DNA of 64,000 nt from Pseudoalteromonas rubra (GCF_005887115.1 NZ_PNCJ01000005.1:310001-374000); one strand, 5' to 3'; counted from the stretch's first letter, positions 9,573 through 19,233 are shown. Made by a program: numbers and translations. Notes: generated by a model from the letters alone, not told the origin.

Positions 9573-11171
9573 ATGTCGAATGCTGTAGAGACGTCAGCTG
9601 ATCAATCCAACCAAAAGCAAGGCGGCCTGTTTAACCGCTTTTTAGCAACGGTTGAGTTTCTGGGCAATATGCTGCCCCACCCCATCACTCTGTTTGCCAT
9701 GTTCTGTGTCGCCATTGTCGTTTTCAGTGGCATTGCCGACTGGATGGGCCTCAGTGCCATAGACCCTCGCCCAGAAGGTGCAAAAGGTCGCGCGCCAGAC
9801 GGTGTGATTGAGGTAGTAAGCCTGATGAGCGCAGAAGGTCTGCAGCGTATTGTCACCGGACTCGTTACTAACTTTACCGGCTTTGCGCCACTTGGAACCG
9901 TTCTGGTTGCACTGCTGGGTGTGAGTGTTGCCGAGCATTCAGGCATGCTATCTGCTGCCATGCGTGGCATGGTAATGGGCGCATCAAAACGCCTTGTTAC
10001 CTTTATGGTTGTATTTGCTGCGATTCTATCAAATACCGCCTCAGAACTCGGTTATGTTGTTTTAATTCCATTGGCTGCGATGATATTCCATAGCCTGGGA
10101 CGCCATCCTCTGGCTGGTCTGGCAGCAGCATTTGCAGGTGTTTCGGGTGGTTACAGTGCCAACTTATTGCTGGGTACGATAGACCCTTTGCTTGCCGGTA
10201 TTACCACTCCAGCAGCTCAGATGATCGACCCTAGCTATCAAGTTGGGCCAGAAGCAAACTGGTATTTCATGATGATATCTGTATTCCTGATTGCCATCGT
10301 GGGTACCTGGGTAACAGAAGCAATTGTTGAACCTCGACTGGGTAAATATAACCCGGATGAAGCCAGTATCGATCTGTCAAGCAACAATATTGAACACCTC
10401 ACTGACAAAGAAAAGTCAGGTCTAAAGTGGGCAGGTGTCGCCTTACTGGTTGTTTCTGCTCTGCTAGCATTAACCATAGTGCCAGAAAATGGCATTCTGC
10501 GTCACCCGGAAACAGGCGCCGTAGCCGGCTCTCCTTTCCTTAAGGGCATAGTCGTATTTATCTTTGTGACATTCGCCATTCCCGGTTTTGTCTATGGGCG
10601 AGTTGTTGGCACTATGCGCAACGATCGTGACGTCATTGACGCCATGAGTAAAAGCATGAGCTCAATGGGCATGTATATAGTGCTTGTCTTCTTTGCCGCT
10701 CAGTTTGTTGCCTTCTTTAAATGGACAAACTTGGGAACTATTCTGGCTATCAATGGCGCAGCTATGTTGCAGGCACTGAACCTGACTGGACCAGAAGTCT
10801 TCGTTTTGTTTATCTTAATGTGTGCAGTTGTTAACCTGAGCCTTGGTTCTTCATCGGCTCAGTGGGCAGTAACAGCGCCGATTTTTGTGCCAATGCTGAT
10901 GTTGGTTGGCTACGCACCTGAAACGATTCAGGCCGCTTACCGGATTGGTGACTCAGTAACTAATTTGATCACCCCTATGATGAGTTATTTCGGCCTGATC
11001 CTGGCCGTCGCCACCAAGTATAAAAAGGATATGGGAATAGGTACACTGGTCGCAACCATGCTGCCTTACAGTATGTGTTTCTTTATCGGCTGGGTAGCGC
11101 TTTTCTATATCTGGGTGTTTGGGTTTGGCTTACCTGTCGGGCCTAATTCACCGATTTATTATCAACCCTAA
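9573..11171 (+). CDS. AbgT-family transporter
   Basis: A 532-residue inner-membrane protein of the AbgT family, whose members move p-aminobenzoyl-glutamate or export antifolate sulfonamides. The family pattern is clear: LGNMLPHPITLF near the start, a GFAPLGTVLVALLGVSVAEHSG segment, the ASELGYVVLIPLAA helix and LGSSSAQWAVTAPIFVPM near the end, with about 11-13 membrane segments and two re-entrant regions. I chose the ATG at 9573 over an upstream TTG at 9525, since the family homology starts soon after; the ribosome-binding site is weak for either. It ends just before a strong terminator. The natural substrate cannot be told from sequence. Confidence 0.9.
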   Translation: MSNAVETSADQSNQKQGGLFNRFLATVEFLGNMLPHPITLFAMFCVAIVVFSGIADWMGLSAIDPRPEGAKGRAPDGVIEVVSLMSAEGLQRIVTGLVTNFTGFAPLGTVLVALLGVSVAEHSGMLSAAMRGMVMGASKRLVTFMVVFAAILSNTASELGYVVLIPLAAMIFHSLGRHPLAGLAAAFAGVSGGYSANLLLGTIDPLLAGITTPAAQMIDPSYQVGPEANWYFMMISVFLIAIVGTWVTEAIVEPRLGKYNPDEASIDLSSNNIEHLTDKEKSGLKWAGVALLVVSALLALTIVPENGILRHPETGAVAGSPFLKGIVVFIFVTFAIPGFVYGRVVGTMRNDRDVIDAMSKSMSSMGMYIVLVFFAAQFVAFFKWTNLGTILAINGAAMLQALNLTGPEVFVLFILMCAVVNLSLGSSSAQWAVTAPIFVPMLMLVGYAPETIQAAYRIGDSVTNLITPMMSYFGLILAVATKYKKDMGIGTLVATMLPYSMCFFIGWVALFYIWVFGFGLPVGPNSPIYYQP

Positions 11172-11178
11172 CTAAATG

Positions 11179-11205
11179 ATGCCAGCGCTTGCTGGCATTT
11201 TTTTT
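11179..11205 (+). terminator. Rho-independent terminator after AbgT gene
   Basis: An 8-bp perfect stem (ATGCCAGC / GCTGGCAT) with a GCTT loop is followed by eight T residues, eight bases after the stop codon. Confidence 0.92.
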
Positions 11206-11315
11206 GGCGAATATGCAAGGTTCTATTTGTTTAATAGTCGATGCTGTCCTACAGTCCTATAGGAATCGCCGAAAAGGAGTTTACAACCTACGACATAAAC
11301 TATTTAAGGCTAACC

Positions 11316-11951
11316 ATGTATACACTGTTTTACTATCCACGCAATGCGAGTTTAGCACCCCACTTTGTTCTAGAAGCCCTCCAGATCCCTTACCAGCTTG
11401 AACTTGTCGACAGAAAAAAAAATGTCCAAAGATCGGCACAGTATTTACGGCTCAACCCCACAGGAAGGATCCCTACTCTGGTAGACGACGAGTTTGTTCT
11501 GTTCGAGAGTGCTGCAATATGCCTCTATTTATGTGAAAAACACCCCGAAGGGAACCTAATACCTTCTGAGTCACAGCACAGAGCTGAGTTTTATCAATGG
11601 CTGATGTACCTTACAACAACAGTTCAGGCAGAGTTGATGATCTATTTCTATCCGGAGCGGCATACACAAAGTGCACTCATGTATGATGACATTATCCGTA
11701 CTCAGCAATCACGGGTGCAGGAGATGCTCACTTTGCTAGACAGGCATCTTGCAGATAAGACCTATATGGTCGCAGAACAATTCACGGTTTGTGACTGCTA
11801 TTTATTTATGTTATGCATCTGGGCTGACGAACTTGCCAAACCTCCACTGCAATTCGAGCATCTGGGACGCTACTTAGCTGGTATCTCAAGACACCCAGCT
11901 ATTGAAGCGGTATGTAAAAAAGAAGGGACTGAATTAGGGATGTACCGCTGA
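11316..11951 (+). CDS. Glutathione S-transferase family protein
   Basis: A 211-residue cytosolic GST. The N-terminal thioredoxin-like domain (MYTLFYYPRNASLAPHFVLE) ends with NPTGRIPTLVDD and the ESAAICLYL segment that binds the gamma-glutamyl part of glutathione; an all-helical C-terminal domain follows, with FTVCDCYLFML as the N-capping region. I chose the ATG at 11316 because AAGG lies 6 bases before it and the GST fold begins immediately; the frame stays open back to 11241. The substrate is unknown. A strong hairpin ends the gene. Confidence 0.9.
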   Translation: MYTLFYYPRNASLAPHFVLEALQIPYQLELVDRKKNVQRSAQYLRLNPTGRIPTLVDDEFVLFESAAICLYLCEKHPEGNLIPSESQHRAEFYQWLMYLTTTVQAELMIYFYPERHTQSALMYDDIIRTQQSRVQEMLTLLDRHLADKTYMVAEQFTVCDCYLFMLCIWADELAKPPLQFEHLGRYLAGISRHPAIEAVCKKEGTELGMYR

Positions 11952-11955
11952 TCGC

Positions 11956-11990
11956 TGAGGTCTGGCCCGCCGGACCAGACCTCAAGCTTT
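11956..11990 (+). terminator. Terminator hairpin between GST and DEAD-box helicase genes
   Basis: A 10-bp perfect stem (TGAGGTCTGG / CCAGACCTCA) with a 9-base loop begins four bases after the GST stop; a short T-run (AGCTTTT) follows on the plus strand. It separates two convergent genes. Confidence 0.75.
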
Positions 11991-11993
11991 TAG

Positions 11994-13292
11994 TTATTTC
12001 TGTAATTTTAGCTGAGCACCTTTTAATCTCTGACGCACATTGCTAATTTTAGCGCGATTTTTAGCACGAGCTTCACCACTGGCCTGGTTGCTTGGGCGAT
12101 TCGTGCGCGCTTTTCGGCGCTGATGTGACGGTTTCCTGGCAAGATTTTCAATCAGGTTCTCGCGGCTGGCAACTTCATAGCCTGGTAAGTAATACCGTTT
12201 GATTTTTTGCCCGATTAAGGTTTCGATGTGGATCAAAGTCTGCTCTTCCTCTCGTGCCACGAAAGAAATTGCCTGACCCGAATTACCAGCGCGACCAGTA
12301 CGGCCTATACGGTGTACATAGTCTTCTGCAAGATACGGCAGGTCGTAGTTAATAACCCGTGGCAAACCATCAATATCGATACCACGAGCCGCTACCTCAG
12401 TTGCAACGAGCACTCTGACTTTACCCTCTTTAAATTCGCGCAATGCACGACGACGAGCTCCCTGACTCTTGTCACCGTGACATACAGTAGCACTGATACC
12501 ATCCAATTCGAGCTCTTTGACCAGTTGATCCGCATCGTCTTTCATATTGACGAAAACCAGCACTTGCAACCAGTTTTTCTTGCCAATTAGCTCTGAAAGT
12601 AACTCTTGCTTACGTTTTTGTTCAACCGGATAAACAACGTGTCTTACAGTTTCAGCAGTTGTATTCTCTTTGGCTGCCTGAACGAGTTTTGGCTCTCTAA
12701 GCACTTGCTTTGCGAATTGTTTTACGGCTGTAGGGAATGTCGCAGAGAACAACAACAACTGTCTGTCCTCGCTCACCATGTTAATGACCTTCTGCATATC
12801 GGCGATAAAACCCATATCCAGCATACGGTCAGCTTCATCCAGCACCAAGTATTTAACTTGTGCAAGACTGACAGCACCTAAGCGAATTAAGTCAAGTAAA
12901 CGGCCCGGTGTCGCAACCAGGATATCCACCCCCTGAGACAAGCGCTGTGTTTGGCCATCAACGTTCACACCACCAAAGACAGCCTGAACGGTTAAAGGGG
13001 TATATTGACAAAATGCGTCGCAGTTAGTGGCAATTTGCTCTGCCAACTCACGAGTCGGAGCCAGGATCAACGCTCTTGGCGATTCTAGTGACTCTCCCTC
13101 CAACAGACGGTGGATCACAGGCAGTGCAAACGCTGCGGTTTTACCCGTTCCGGTTTGCGCCGTTGCCAGGACATCGTGTCCACGCCTTACCACTGGAATA
13201 GCAGCTTGCTGTATCGGCGTCAGGGTATGGAAATTTAATTCATCAAGCGCCTGTAGTAAGGCATCGGGAAAACTGAAAGACTTAAAATTCAT
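11994..13292 (-). CDS. DEAD-box ATP-dependent RNA helicase (RhlE-like)
   Basis: A 432-residue DEAD-box helicase that unwinds short RNA duplexes in ribosome assembly or RNA decay. Motifs appear in order: Q motif LTPIQQAAIP (residues 24-33), Walker A AQTGTGKT (45-52), PTRELAEQ, ATPGRLLD, DEAD (152-155), SAT, and in the second domain ARGIDIDGL and HRIGRTGRAG. A basic tail of about 60 residues rich in Lys/Arg (KPSHQRRKARTNRP) gives non-specific RNA binding. The short core and RhlE-like sequence suggest the RhlE/SrmB group; the exact ortholog is not assignable by eye. It has a weak AGG ribosome-binding site. Confidence 0.92.
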   Translation of the reverse strand: MNFKSFSFPDALLQALDELNFHTLTPIQQAAIPVVRRGHDVLATAQTGTGKTAAFALPVIHRLLEGESLESPRALILAPTRELAEQIATNCDAFCQYTPLTVQAVFGGVNVDGQTQRLSQGVDILVATPGRLLDLIRLGAVSLAQVKYLVLDEADRMLDMGFIADMQKVINMVSEDRQLLLFSATFPTAVKQFAKQVLREPKLVQAAKENTTAETVRHVVYPVEQKRKQELLSELIGKKNWLQVLVFVNMKDDADQLVKELELDGISATVCHGDKSQGARRRALREFKEGKVRVLVATEVAARGIDIDGLPRVINYDLPYLAEDYVHRIGRTGRAGNSGQAISFVAREEEQTLIHIETLIGQKIKRYYLPGYEVASRENLIENLARKPSHQRRKARTNRPSNQASGEARAKNRAKISNVRQRLKGAQLKLQK

Positions 13293-13371
13293 AGCAAAAA
13301 ACCTGCGACCAATAATGAAGGGCCGCAGATTATACGCTATTTACGGGTTCAGTGTCACCAATAGTAAGCGG

Positions 13372-14328
13372 TTAATATAATTTAACATCTTCAGAGTTGA
13401 TGACTGTAGCTGCACCACCGACCACAGCTTCGTGACTCAGACTGTTGATAAGCTCTGCGCCGAGCTTCTGTTGCGCCTCGTTCAATGGCACATAAGGCAA
13501 GCGAAATACAGGTAATGCCGCGCCGGTCATTGCTAGCGCTGTGTTAATCGCTATAGGGTTTGGTTCGCAGAACAACCAATTCATCAATGGCTGCAACTGA
13601 GCATTCAACTCATCATTCTTATTGTCCATCAGTGTTCGGAACAACTGCGGTACAAGATTTGAGGTAACCGAAATCACCCCATGTGATTGATGTAAATGGC
13701 GGCTGTCATGAGCCTGATCATCGTTTCCAGACCAGCAAGCAATGCCCTTCTCTTCGTAATGGGCGATCCGCTCATGTCCCGCACACTCTTTCATACCAAC
13801 AAAATTAGCGTGTTGAGCAAGCGGCTCTATAATATCGGGTGTCAGGTCCTGACCTGTACGCCCTGGCACGTTGTAGATAAATGCAGGCCCAATCTCAAGC
13901 AAACGCGAAAAGTGCTCATTCAACCCTGCCTCTGACGTACGTCCATAATAAGGGTTGATCTGCAGTGCAGCATCCATTCCGGATGCGAAACCATATTCCG
14001 TTGCTTTGACCGCTTCACGGGTGTTGTTGCTACCGGTATTGCCGACAATCACCAGTCTGTCTGAAAATTTATTCACACTATGGGCGATGAGCATCAGGTG
14101 CTCTTCCCAGTTCATCAACTGGCCTTCACCTGTGGTACCACCCACAATGATCCCATCAACGCCCGCCGCTATCTGAGCGTCGACAAGCCTGTCGAAGCCG
14201 GCAAGGTCGATGTTACCATGCAAATCATAAGGTGTTTTGATAGCAGTAATTAAACTGGCTTGTTTTATGGTGTTTATGTTGCGCATACGGATATCGTTCA
14301 GTTCTTTGTTGGCGCTAAGTTTTAACAT
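13372..14328 (-). CDS. dapA: 4-hydroxy-tetrahydrodipicolinate synthase, plant-type DapA
   Basis: A 318-residue DHDPS-family aldolase that condenses pyruvate with aspartate semialdehyde in lysine and diaminopimelate synthesis. Schiff-base Lys180 lies in FVGMKECAG, catalytic Tyr152 in IYNVPGRTGQD, and GTTGEG at 64-69. Several blocks match plant DHDPS as I remember it rather than E. coli DapA: GTTGEGQLMNWEEH with a Trp at residue 74 (a lysine-feedback position in plants), WSGNDDQAHDSR at 199-210, GVISVTSNLVP, and EPNPIAINTALA. The first 20 residues are poorly conserved; Met15 (start at 14286) is an alternative start. It may not be the housekeeping dapA of this organism. It stands alone, with an unrelated helicase downstream. 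Confidence 0.85.
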   Translation of the reverse strand: MLKLSANKELNDIRMRNINTIKQASLITAIKTPYDLHGNIDLAGFDRLVDAQIAAGVDGIIVGGTTGEGQLMNWEEHLMLIAHSVNKFSDRLVIVGNTGSNNTREAVKATEYGFASGMDAALQINPYYGRTSEAGLNEHFSRLLEIGPAFIYNVPGRTGQDLTPDIIEPLAQHANFVGMKECAGHERIAHYEEKGIACWSGNDDQAHDSRHLHQSHGVISVTSNLVPQLFRTLMDNKNDELNAQLQPLMNWLFCEPNPIAINTALAMTGAALPVFRLPYVPLNEAQQKLGAELINSLSHEAVVGGAATVINSEDVKLY

Positions 14329-14437
14329 AAATAAATGTCAGATCCGAGGGGCAAGTGGAAATTTTGTAAAACAACTTGCCTAAACAGGTTGATTCCGACA
14401 CAATACAAACACTGTACATATAACCAGTATTTATTTT

Positions 14438-15091
14438 ATGCGTCTGTCCCAACATCTTAATACACACTTTTTCAGTGCCGAAGAGCTATGCAGCACGCTC
14501 AGAATCACGCAGGATCAGCTGCTCAATTGGCAGGAGCTGTGTATTTTTCCTAATGCCAGTTACAGTCTGGAAAACCAGATAAAATGCAGTTCCTATCTTG
14601 GGCTTTATGAATGTGTTGAGCACACAGAGTTTTATCCACGAGGAGCGGAACAATGGGGTCAGCAATTACTTAAACATCAGGTAGAGCAATCATCGCATGC
14701 CTATGAATTGTTCCAGCAAAAGTACACTCAGACATTGAGCAAATGTGCTCAACAAGGCTTGATCAGCCACGATTGTCGATTTAACGAAGACTTACCGGAA
14801 CATATTCAGCAAAGCTGGCAGCAATACTTGTGCAGCAAGTACGGTGTTATCAGCCAAAACGGGCTCGTAGAAGAGGTCGTATACATTGACCTGGGCCGTG
14901 CGCTAGTCGACGCTTTAACTGAGGAGCGCACAGCCAGCCATATCCCAGCAGAGCACAGAGCTGAGTTGCTTAGCGCGCTTAAACTCTTAAACCGGGCACT
15001 TAGTCACCATATGGAACACGAAAAGCCCATGTCTATCCGTTATAAATACATTGAGTGCCTGGTAGCAAAATACGACCTCTCAATACGCTAA
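14438..15091 (+). CDS. DUF6058-like protein of unknown function
   Basis: A 217-residue soluble protein. The pattern in the first 70 residues (HFFSAEELCSTLRITQDQLLNWQ, then FPNASYSL and EFYPRGAEQWGQ) resembles the DUF6058 family, which databases describe loosely as linked to natural-product biosynthesis; I recall this and could not check it. There are no signal peptide or membrane segments. No biosynthetic genes are nearby, so the family name should not be read as a function. It is divergent from dapA and convergent with the next small gene. Confidence 0.6.
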   Translation: MRLSQHLNTHFFSAEELCSTLRITQDQLLNWQELCIFPNASYSLENQIKCSSYLGLYECVEHTEFYPRGAEQWGQQLLKHQVEQSSHAYELFQQKYTQTLSKCAQQGLISHDCRFNEDLPEHIQQSWQQYLCSKYGVISQNGLVEEVVYIDLGRALVDALTEERTASHIPAEHRAELLSALKLLNRALSHHMEHEKPMSIRYKYIECLVAKYDLSIR

Positions 15092-15128
15092 CGAGTGTGG
15101 TCTTTGAACACCCGCAACTTTCGAATGA

Positions 15129-15389
15129 TTAATGGGCCTGCTCATAGTGGGCCCGAAAAATTTCGAACGCCTTTAAAACGGTCAGTTGATCTGGGCATAA
15201 CGCATCGTACCAGGCGTCAAACTGGCTATCATCATCTTGCTCGCTCAAAGCCAGGTACTGTGCCAATAGCTCAATGATATCGCCATGGGTGCAGCTCAGG
15301 TTATCCAGTTGCTTTAATTGCTCTGAATGGTCTTTATTTTGTAATTCAGCAATCACGCTGTTATCCAATTGTTGTGTTTTGTCCATCAT
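15129..15389 (-). CDS. Small acidic hypothetical protein
   Basis: An 86-residue protein with strongly acidic character and no membrane segment or signal peptide. I do not recognise it. A good ribosome-binding site (AGGA, 7-base spacing) precedes the first of two adjacent ATG codons, which supports translation. It is convergent with the DUF6058-like gene and lies downstream, on the same strand, of the large Asp-box gene, beyond that gene's terminator. Confidence 0.6.
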   Translation of the reverse strand: MMDKTQQLDNSVIAELQNKDHSEQLKQLDNLSCTHGDIIELLAQYLALSEQDDDSQFDAWYDALCPDQLTVLKAFEIFRAHYEQAH

Positions 15390-15554
15390 GACGAATTCCT
15401 GTTTCTCAATCCATAGCTAGTTATATCAGCCTAGTTCGTAAGATCCAGTGCTTTGTATGCCGTTCGGTCAATCTATCAACAATTTGTTATAAAAAGTAAC
15501 CTCAGTTCGACTAAATTGCGCATAACGTGCAAATTGCGCGCTGGCTCAGGACAC

Positions 15555-15588
15555 AAAAAAGGCGAGTCAGTTAACACCGACTCGCCTT
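15555..15588 (-). terminator. Rho-independent terminator of the Asp-box repeat gene
   Basis: A 10-bp perfect stem (AAGGCGAGTC / GACTCGCCTT, 10-base loop) is followed on the minus strand by six T residues, about 20 bases beyond the stop codon at 15608. Confidence 0.9.
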
Positions 15589-15607
15589 AAATTCATCTTC
15601 AGTTAGA

Positions 15608-18600
15608 TTACTTGCGTCTTCTGCGTAGCATTGCTAATGGTAAACTTAGTAGTGATAACCAAGCGAATGAACCTGAATCGCCATCATCATCATCATCGTC
15701 ATCACCACGCAGATCTCTGATTGTGACATGCACTTCAGCATGGTTAGACAAGTTACCATAGGTATCTTCAGCCTGAACGCCAAAGTAGACCTCTTCCTGG
15801 AACTCAAAATCCAACTCTTTCGCAACGATTACATTACCTTCTGCGTCAACACTAAATAAGCTGTCACCGTAAACGTGGAACTTCCCGACCGGAGATACCT
15901 CTGCATCTGGGTCGCTGAATACCAATTGACCGACAACAGTACCGATTGGTGTATTCTCAGCTACTTCGAAGCTCTGATTCGGCTCAATTGTAGGAGATGC
16001 ATCATAAATATTAACTGAGAAGCTTGCAGATAATTCATGCTCACCATCTGTTGCATGCAGTGTAACATCACCGCTGAATACGCTGCTCGCAATACCACTC
16101 AACACACCGTCTGAAAATCTCAGGCCCGGGATCTGAGGCTCCATTGACAGGGTAACTTCTTCACTGTCCAAATCGGTAACTTTGTCATTAAAGTCAACTT
16201 CAACAGCCTGACCCAGCATCACTTCAAGGTTTTCAAGTTCTCCGATCACGGGCATGTCATTCACGCCTTCAACGGTAAGCTCAACTGTTACCTCTTGAGT
16301 TGACTCAGCTTTTTCAGTAGTACCTGTGAACTTGAAGGAATCTTCTCCGGTAAAATCAGCATCAGGCTTGTAGGTTACCATGTCAAACTTATCCGGCGCG
16401 ATAACAGCGCCAACAGCCAGCAGCTCTTCTCCCAGCATCAAATCACCTGACTCTGGTAGCGATGCTATTTCGACCGAAACAAAAGCGTTCATGAATCTGT
16501 CTGCGAACGCAGACGCAACATTCACTGAAGAGTCTTCGTCCAGTGTAAACTCATAATGCTCATCGGTAGCTGAAGCCACTTTATACGCACTGCGACCATG
16601 AGTAAACGCGAAGACCTCGTTGCCGTGGAATGTTACTTTAGCGACGTTGGTATTTGCCAGGCCTGAACCATCAGCAAACCAGTTTTCACCACCATCTATT
16701 GAAACAAACACACCTAAGTCGGTGCCAATAATAATGCGTTGCGCATTATTAGGGTCAACCGCGACAGATGTTGCAGGCACATTTGGAATGTCTTTATCAA
16801 TAGCTTTCCAGCTCTTACCACCGTCAATGGTTTTCCATACATGTGGCTGATCAAAAGTCGACACAGTTGCGTAAGCAATTTTGTCATCTGTTGGGTCAAA
16901 TGCTATTGCACTAATAGTTGCGCGAACATCTTCATCACCGATTTTGAAGCTATTCCAAGGTGTTGATGCATCTGCTTCACCCGCATTATAATTAATATAG
17001 ATGTAACCTTCTCGGGTCCCTGCCGCAACTATGTTTTCGTCTTGCGGCGCAATGCCGATAGCATAAACGGAGCTGTCTAATACCGGGCTACCTGCCATCC
17101 AGTTTTCAGCTTGGTCTGTCGTACGCCACAGCTGGCTTCCGCCTATCCATAATACCTGAGGATTGGATGGTGCCATTTCGAATCGAGTAATGAACGGGAA
17201 GCCATTATCGCCGCTGATGCCGTTCGTGGCATCCGCGAAAGTTTGACCGCCATCTAGCGACTTTTGAATTGACAGGCCTGTAAACTCAGAGAACAGAATA
17301 TTTGGGTTGGTTGGGTCAACAGCAGTCCAACCACCATCACCACCGGAAATTTCACGCCAATCGTTAAATCCGCCGTCTTCACCAAGCAAAGTACCATTAT
17401 CCTGTGTACCACCAAAATAAGCCGTACCATCAGGCATAACTGTACCATGGTAGAATTGCGTTACTGCATACCCATTATTAAGTGTTTGCCAATTCACTTT
17501 TCCTTTAGGATCGTTGGACGCACCACAGACTTGTTGAAGATCTAAGCGCTCATCAAGCGCGTTGTCCGTTCTTTGGATACCACCATCGTTACCAACGAAC
17601 ATGGTCGTGTTGTTCACACCATCATATGCAGGGTGGAAAACAATGGTATGTTGGTCTGCATGAGCATACAGCTCATGATCCATATCAAACCACCAGATAC
17701 TGGTCGGTACGAAGGTCTTACCGCCGTCATCTGAACGGAATGTATCAATACCACCCGTCCACACAACGTCAGGGTTTACTGGGTCAACGGCAATAATGCT
17801 GTCATACCAGCCCTGATTAAAGAATTGAGGCTCAGGTCCATACCCACACTGAGGGAATAACCCGTACACAGTGTTACTAAGTAGTAATCGGCTAAAATCA
17901 TCCGCCGTGTCTCGAGTGACAGTCGCGGTCCAGGTAGCCCCCATGTCTTCTGACTTATAAACCGCTTCCATACCGTGGTCATCGATATTCGCCAGCAGCG
18001 CATACATGATGTTGCTGTCAGACGGTGCTACTGCAATCGTCGAGCGGCCTTGGGTTTCAAGTTCCAGTACTGCCGCCCAGGTATCACCACCATCGGCGCT
18101 TCGGTGCATACCACCTGTATCAAAAGAACCGCAAGCGGTGACCAGTACATCATGATCGCCACCATCAACTACGGCCAGATCAGTACAACCAACAGCCGCC
18201 TCCTCTTTTACGAATACAGTTTCCCAACTGGTGCCATTGTCTTTTGAGCGCTGAACCCCCCCGCGGGTGGCCGCATAAAGTGTCGACGGGTCGTTCTTAC
18301 CAAATACGATTTTATTCGTGTAGTGGAATAGCTCATTACCAGCAGTCGCTTCCAGTTGCGTCCAGGTCACCCCGCCATCTGTTGACTTAAAGATCCCATC
18401 ACCGCGTAACGCATCTGCATTAAAAAAGCCTTCACCCGTACCTGCGTAGATAGTATTAGGGTCGTTTGGAGCAAAAGTCAGGGTTGTTACTGCCAGGTTT
18501 GTTGCTAGATCACTCAATGGATGCCAAGATTTGCCCGCATCAGTTGTTTTCCAGACACCACCAGCAACACCAGCGGTATACATAATATCGTGTTCAGTTG

Positions 18601-19015
18601 GATGAATAATTAAAGCTCTGGTACGGCCACCTATGTTACCTGGGCCAAGCTCTTCCCATTGACCGAGTTCACGATGTACCCCATCTGGAGAGTTAAGCTG
18701 CGGCACATAATCAAAAACAATCTTATTATCAGCCAGTGAGTAGCGGCGCATATTCTTTATGTGAGCCAGAGCCTGTGAGTACTTTTCAGTCGGTATTGTC
18801 TCTACGCCTTTGGGTAGACGCTGCGAAATATAAAACTCTTGTGCTTCTTTCGGCTTGTCATAACGTTTCGGTGAATTGGCTTTTTTCTCAGCTTTTGCCG
18901 CCAGATAATCAGCCTTTTGCTCATACGGCGTATGTTGCGTATGTTGATAAGTCAAATAACTGGCACCGCCCAGCGCTATTGCTACAGCCAGGCTAACAGG
19001 ATGTAAGAGTTTCAT
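15608..19015 (-). CDS. Exported Asp-box (BNR/Vps10-like) repeat protein with GlyGly-CTERM-like tail
   Basis: A 1135-residue exported protein. A signal-anchor-like segment (residues 5-20) is followed by a large beta-propeller region with about ten Asp-box motifs (for example STDGGVTW, SADGGDTW, TIDGGKSW, SIDGGENW), as in sortilin/Vps10-type glycosyl-hydrolase-like proteins. The C-terminal third has two or three cadherin- or Ig-like modules (PDADFTGEDSFKFTG, VNDMPVIG, EVAENTPIGTVVG). The end has poly-Asp, a DSGS turn, a hydrophobic helix and an Arg-rich end (MLRRRRK), matching the layout of the GlyGly-CTERM sorting signal handled by rhombosortase and the type II secretion system. Catalytic function is not evident; adhesion or polysaccharide binding is possible. 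It has its own terminator. Confidence 0.85.
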   Translation of the reverse strand: MKLLHPVSLAVAIALGGASYLTYQHTQHTPYEQKADYLAAKAEKKANSPKRYDKPKEAQEFYISQRLPKGVETIPTEKYSQALAHIKNMRRYSLADNKIVFDYVPQLNSPDGVHRELGQWEELGPGNIGGRTRALIIHPTEHDIMYTAGVAGGVWKTTDAGKSWHPLSDLATNLAVTTLTFAPNDPNTIYAGTGEGFFNADALRGDGIFKSTDGGVTWTQLEATAGNELFHYTNKIVFGKNDPSTLYAATRGGVQRSKDNGTSWETVFVKEEAAVGCTDLAVVDGGDHDVLVTACGSFDTGGMHRSADGGDTWAAVLELETQGRSTIAVAPSDSNIMYALLANIDDHGMEAVYKSEDMGATWTATVTRDTADDFSRLLLSNTVYGLFPQCGYGPEPQFFNQGWYDSIIAVDPVNPDVVWTGGIDTFRSDDGGKTFVPTSIWWFDMDHELYAHADQHTIVFHPAYDGVNNTTMFVGNDGGIQRTDNALDERLDLQQVCGASNDPKGKVNWQTLNNGYAVTQFYHGTVMPDGTAYFGGTQDNGTLLGEDGGFNDWREISGGDGGWTAVDPTNPNILFSEFTGLSIQKSLDGGQTFADATNGISGDNGFPFITRFEMAPSNPQVLWIGGSQLWRTTDQAENWMAGSPVLDSSVYAIGIAPQDENIVAAGTREGYIYINYNAGEADASTPWNSFKIGDEDVRATISAIAFDPTDDKIAYATVSTFDQPHVWKTIDGGKSWKAIDKDIPNVPATSVAVDPNNAQRIIIGTDLGVFVSIDGGENWFADGSGLANTNVAKVTFHGNEVFAFTHGRSAYKVASATDEHYEFTLDEDSSVNVASAFADRFMNAFVSVEIASLPESGDLMLGEELLAVGAVIAPDKFDMVTYKPDADFTGEDSFKFTGTTEKAESTQEVTVELTVEGVNDMPVIGELENLEVMLGQAVEVDFNDKVTDLDSEEVTLSMEPQIPGLRFSDGVLSGIASSVFSGDVTLHATDGEHELSASFSVNIYDASPTIEPNQSFEVAENTPIGTVVGQLVFSDPDAEVSPVGKFHVYGDSLFSVDAEGNVIVAKELDFEFQEEVYFGVQAEDTYGNLSNHAEVHVTIRDLRGDDDDDDDGDSGSFAWLSLLSLPLAMLRRRRK

Positions 19016-19233
19016 ATTTTTCCCTTCAGTTTATTTATCGTTTTAATTAAATATCAGCAAACCGAAACATCAGTTTACTTTTGAAGCGTTCACACCAAAA
19101 AACATCAATAAAGTTAAGCACAAATACAGAAAGTTACAAACAATGTCATTTCACCGCATTTGCTTTAACCTTATTAGCAATTAAAGGTACATTAGAAATG
19201 TCACAATAACAGAATTTCATCAAATATGAATGA

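Noticed and set aside
13027-13380. A 117-codon plus-strand frame opposite the DEAD-box helicase
   Set aside because: Antisense to conserved helicase motifs; no ribosome-binding site. Treated as noise.
15700-18700. Repeated DNA-level similarity suggestive of an array
   Set aside because: The repetition comes from the Asp-box and cadherin-like protein repeats, not from DNA repeats of fixed length. No CRISPR-like spacing is seen.
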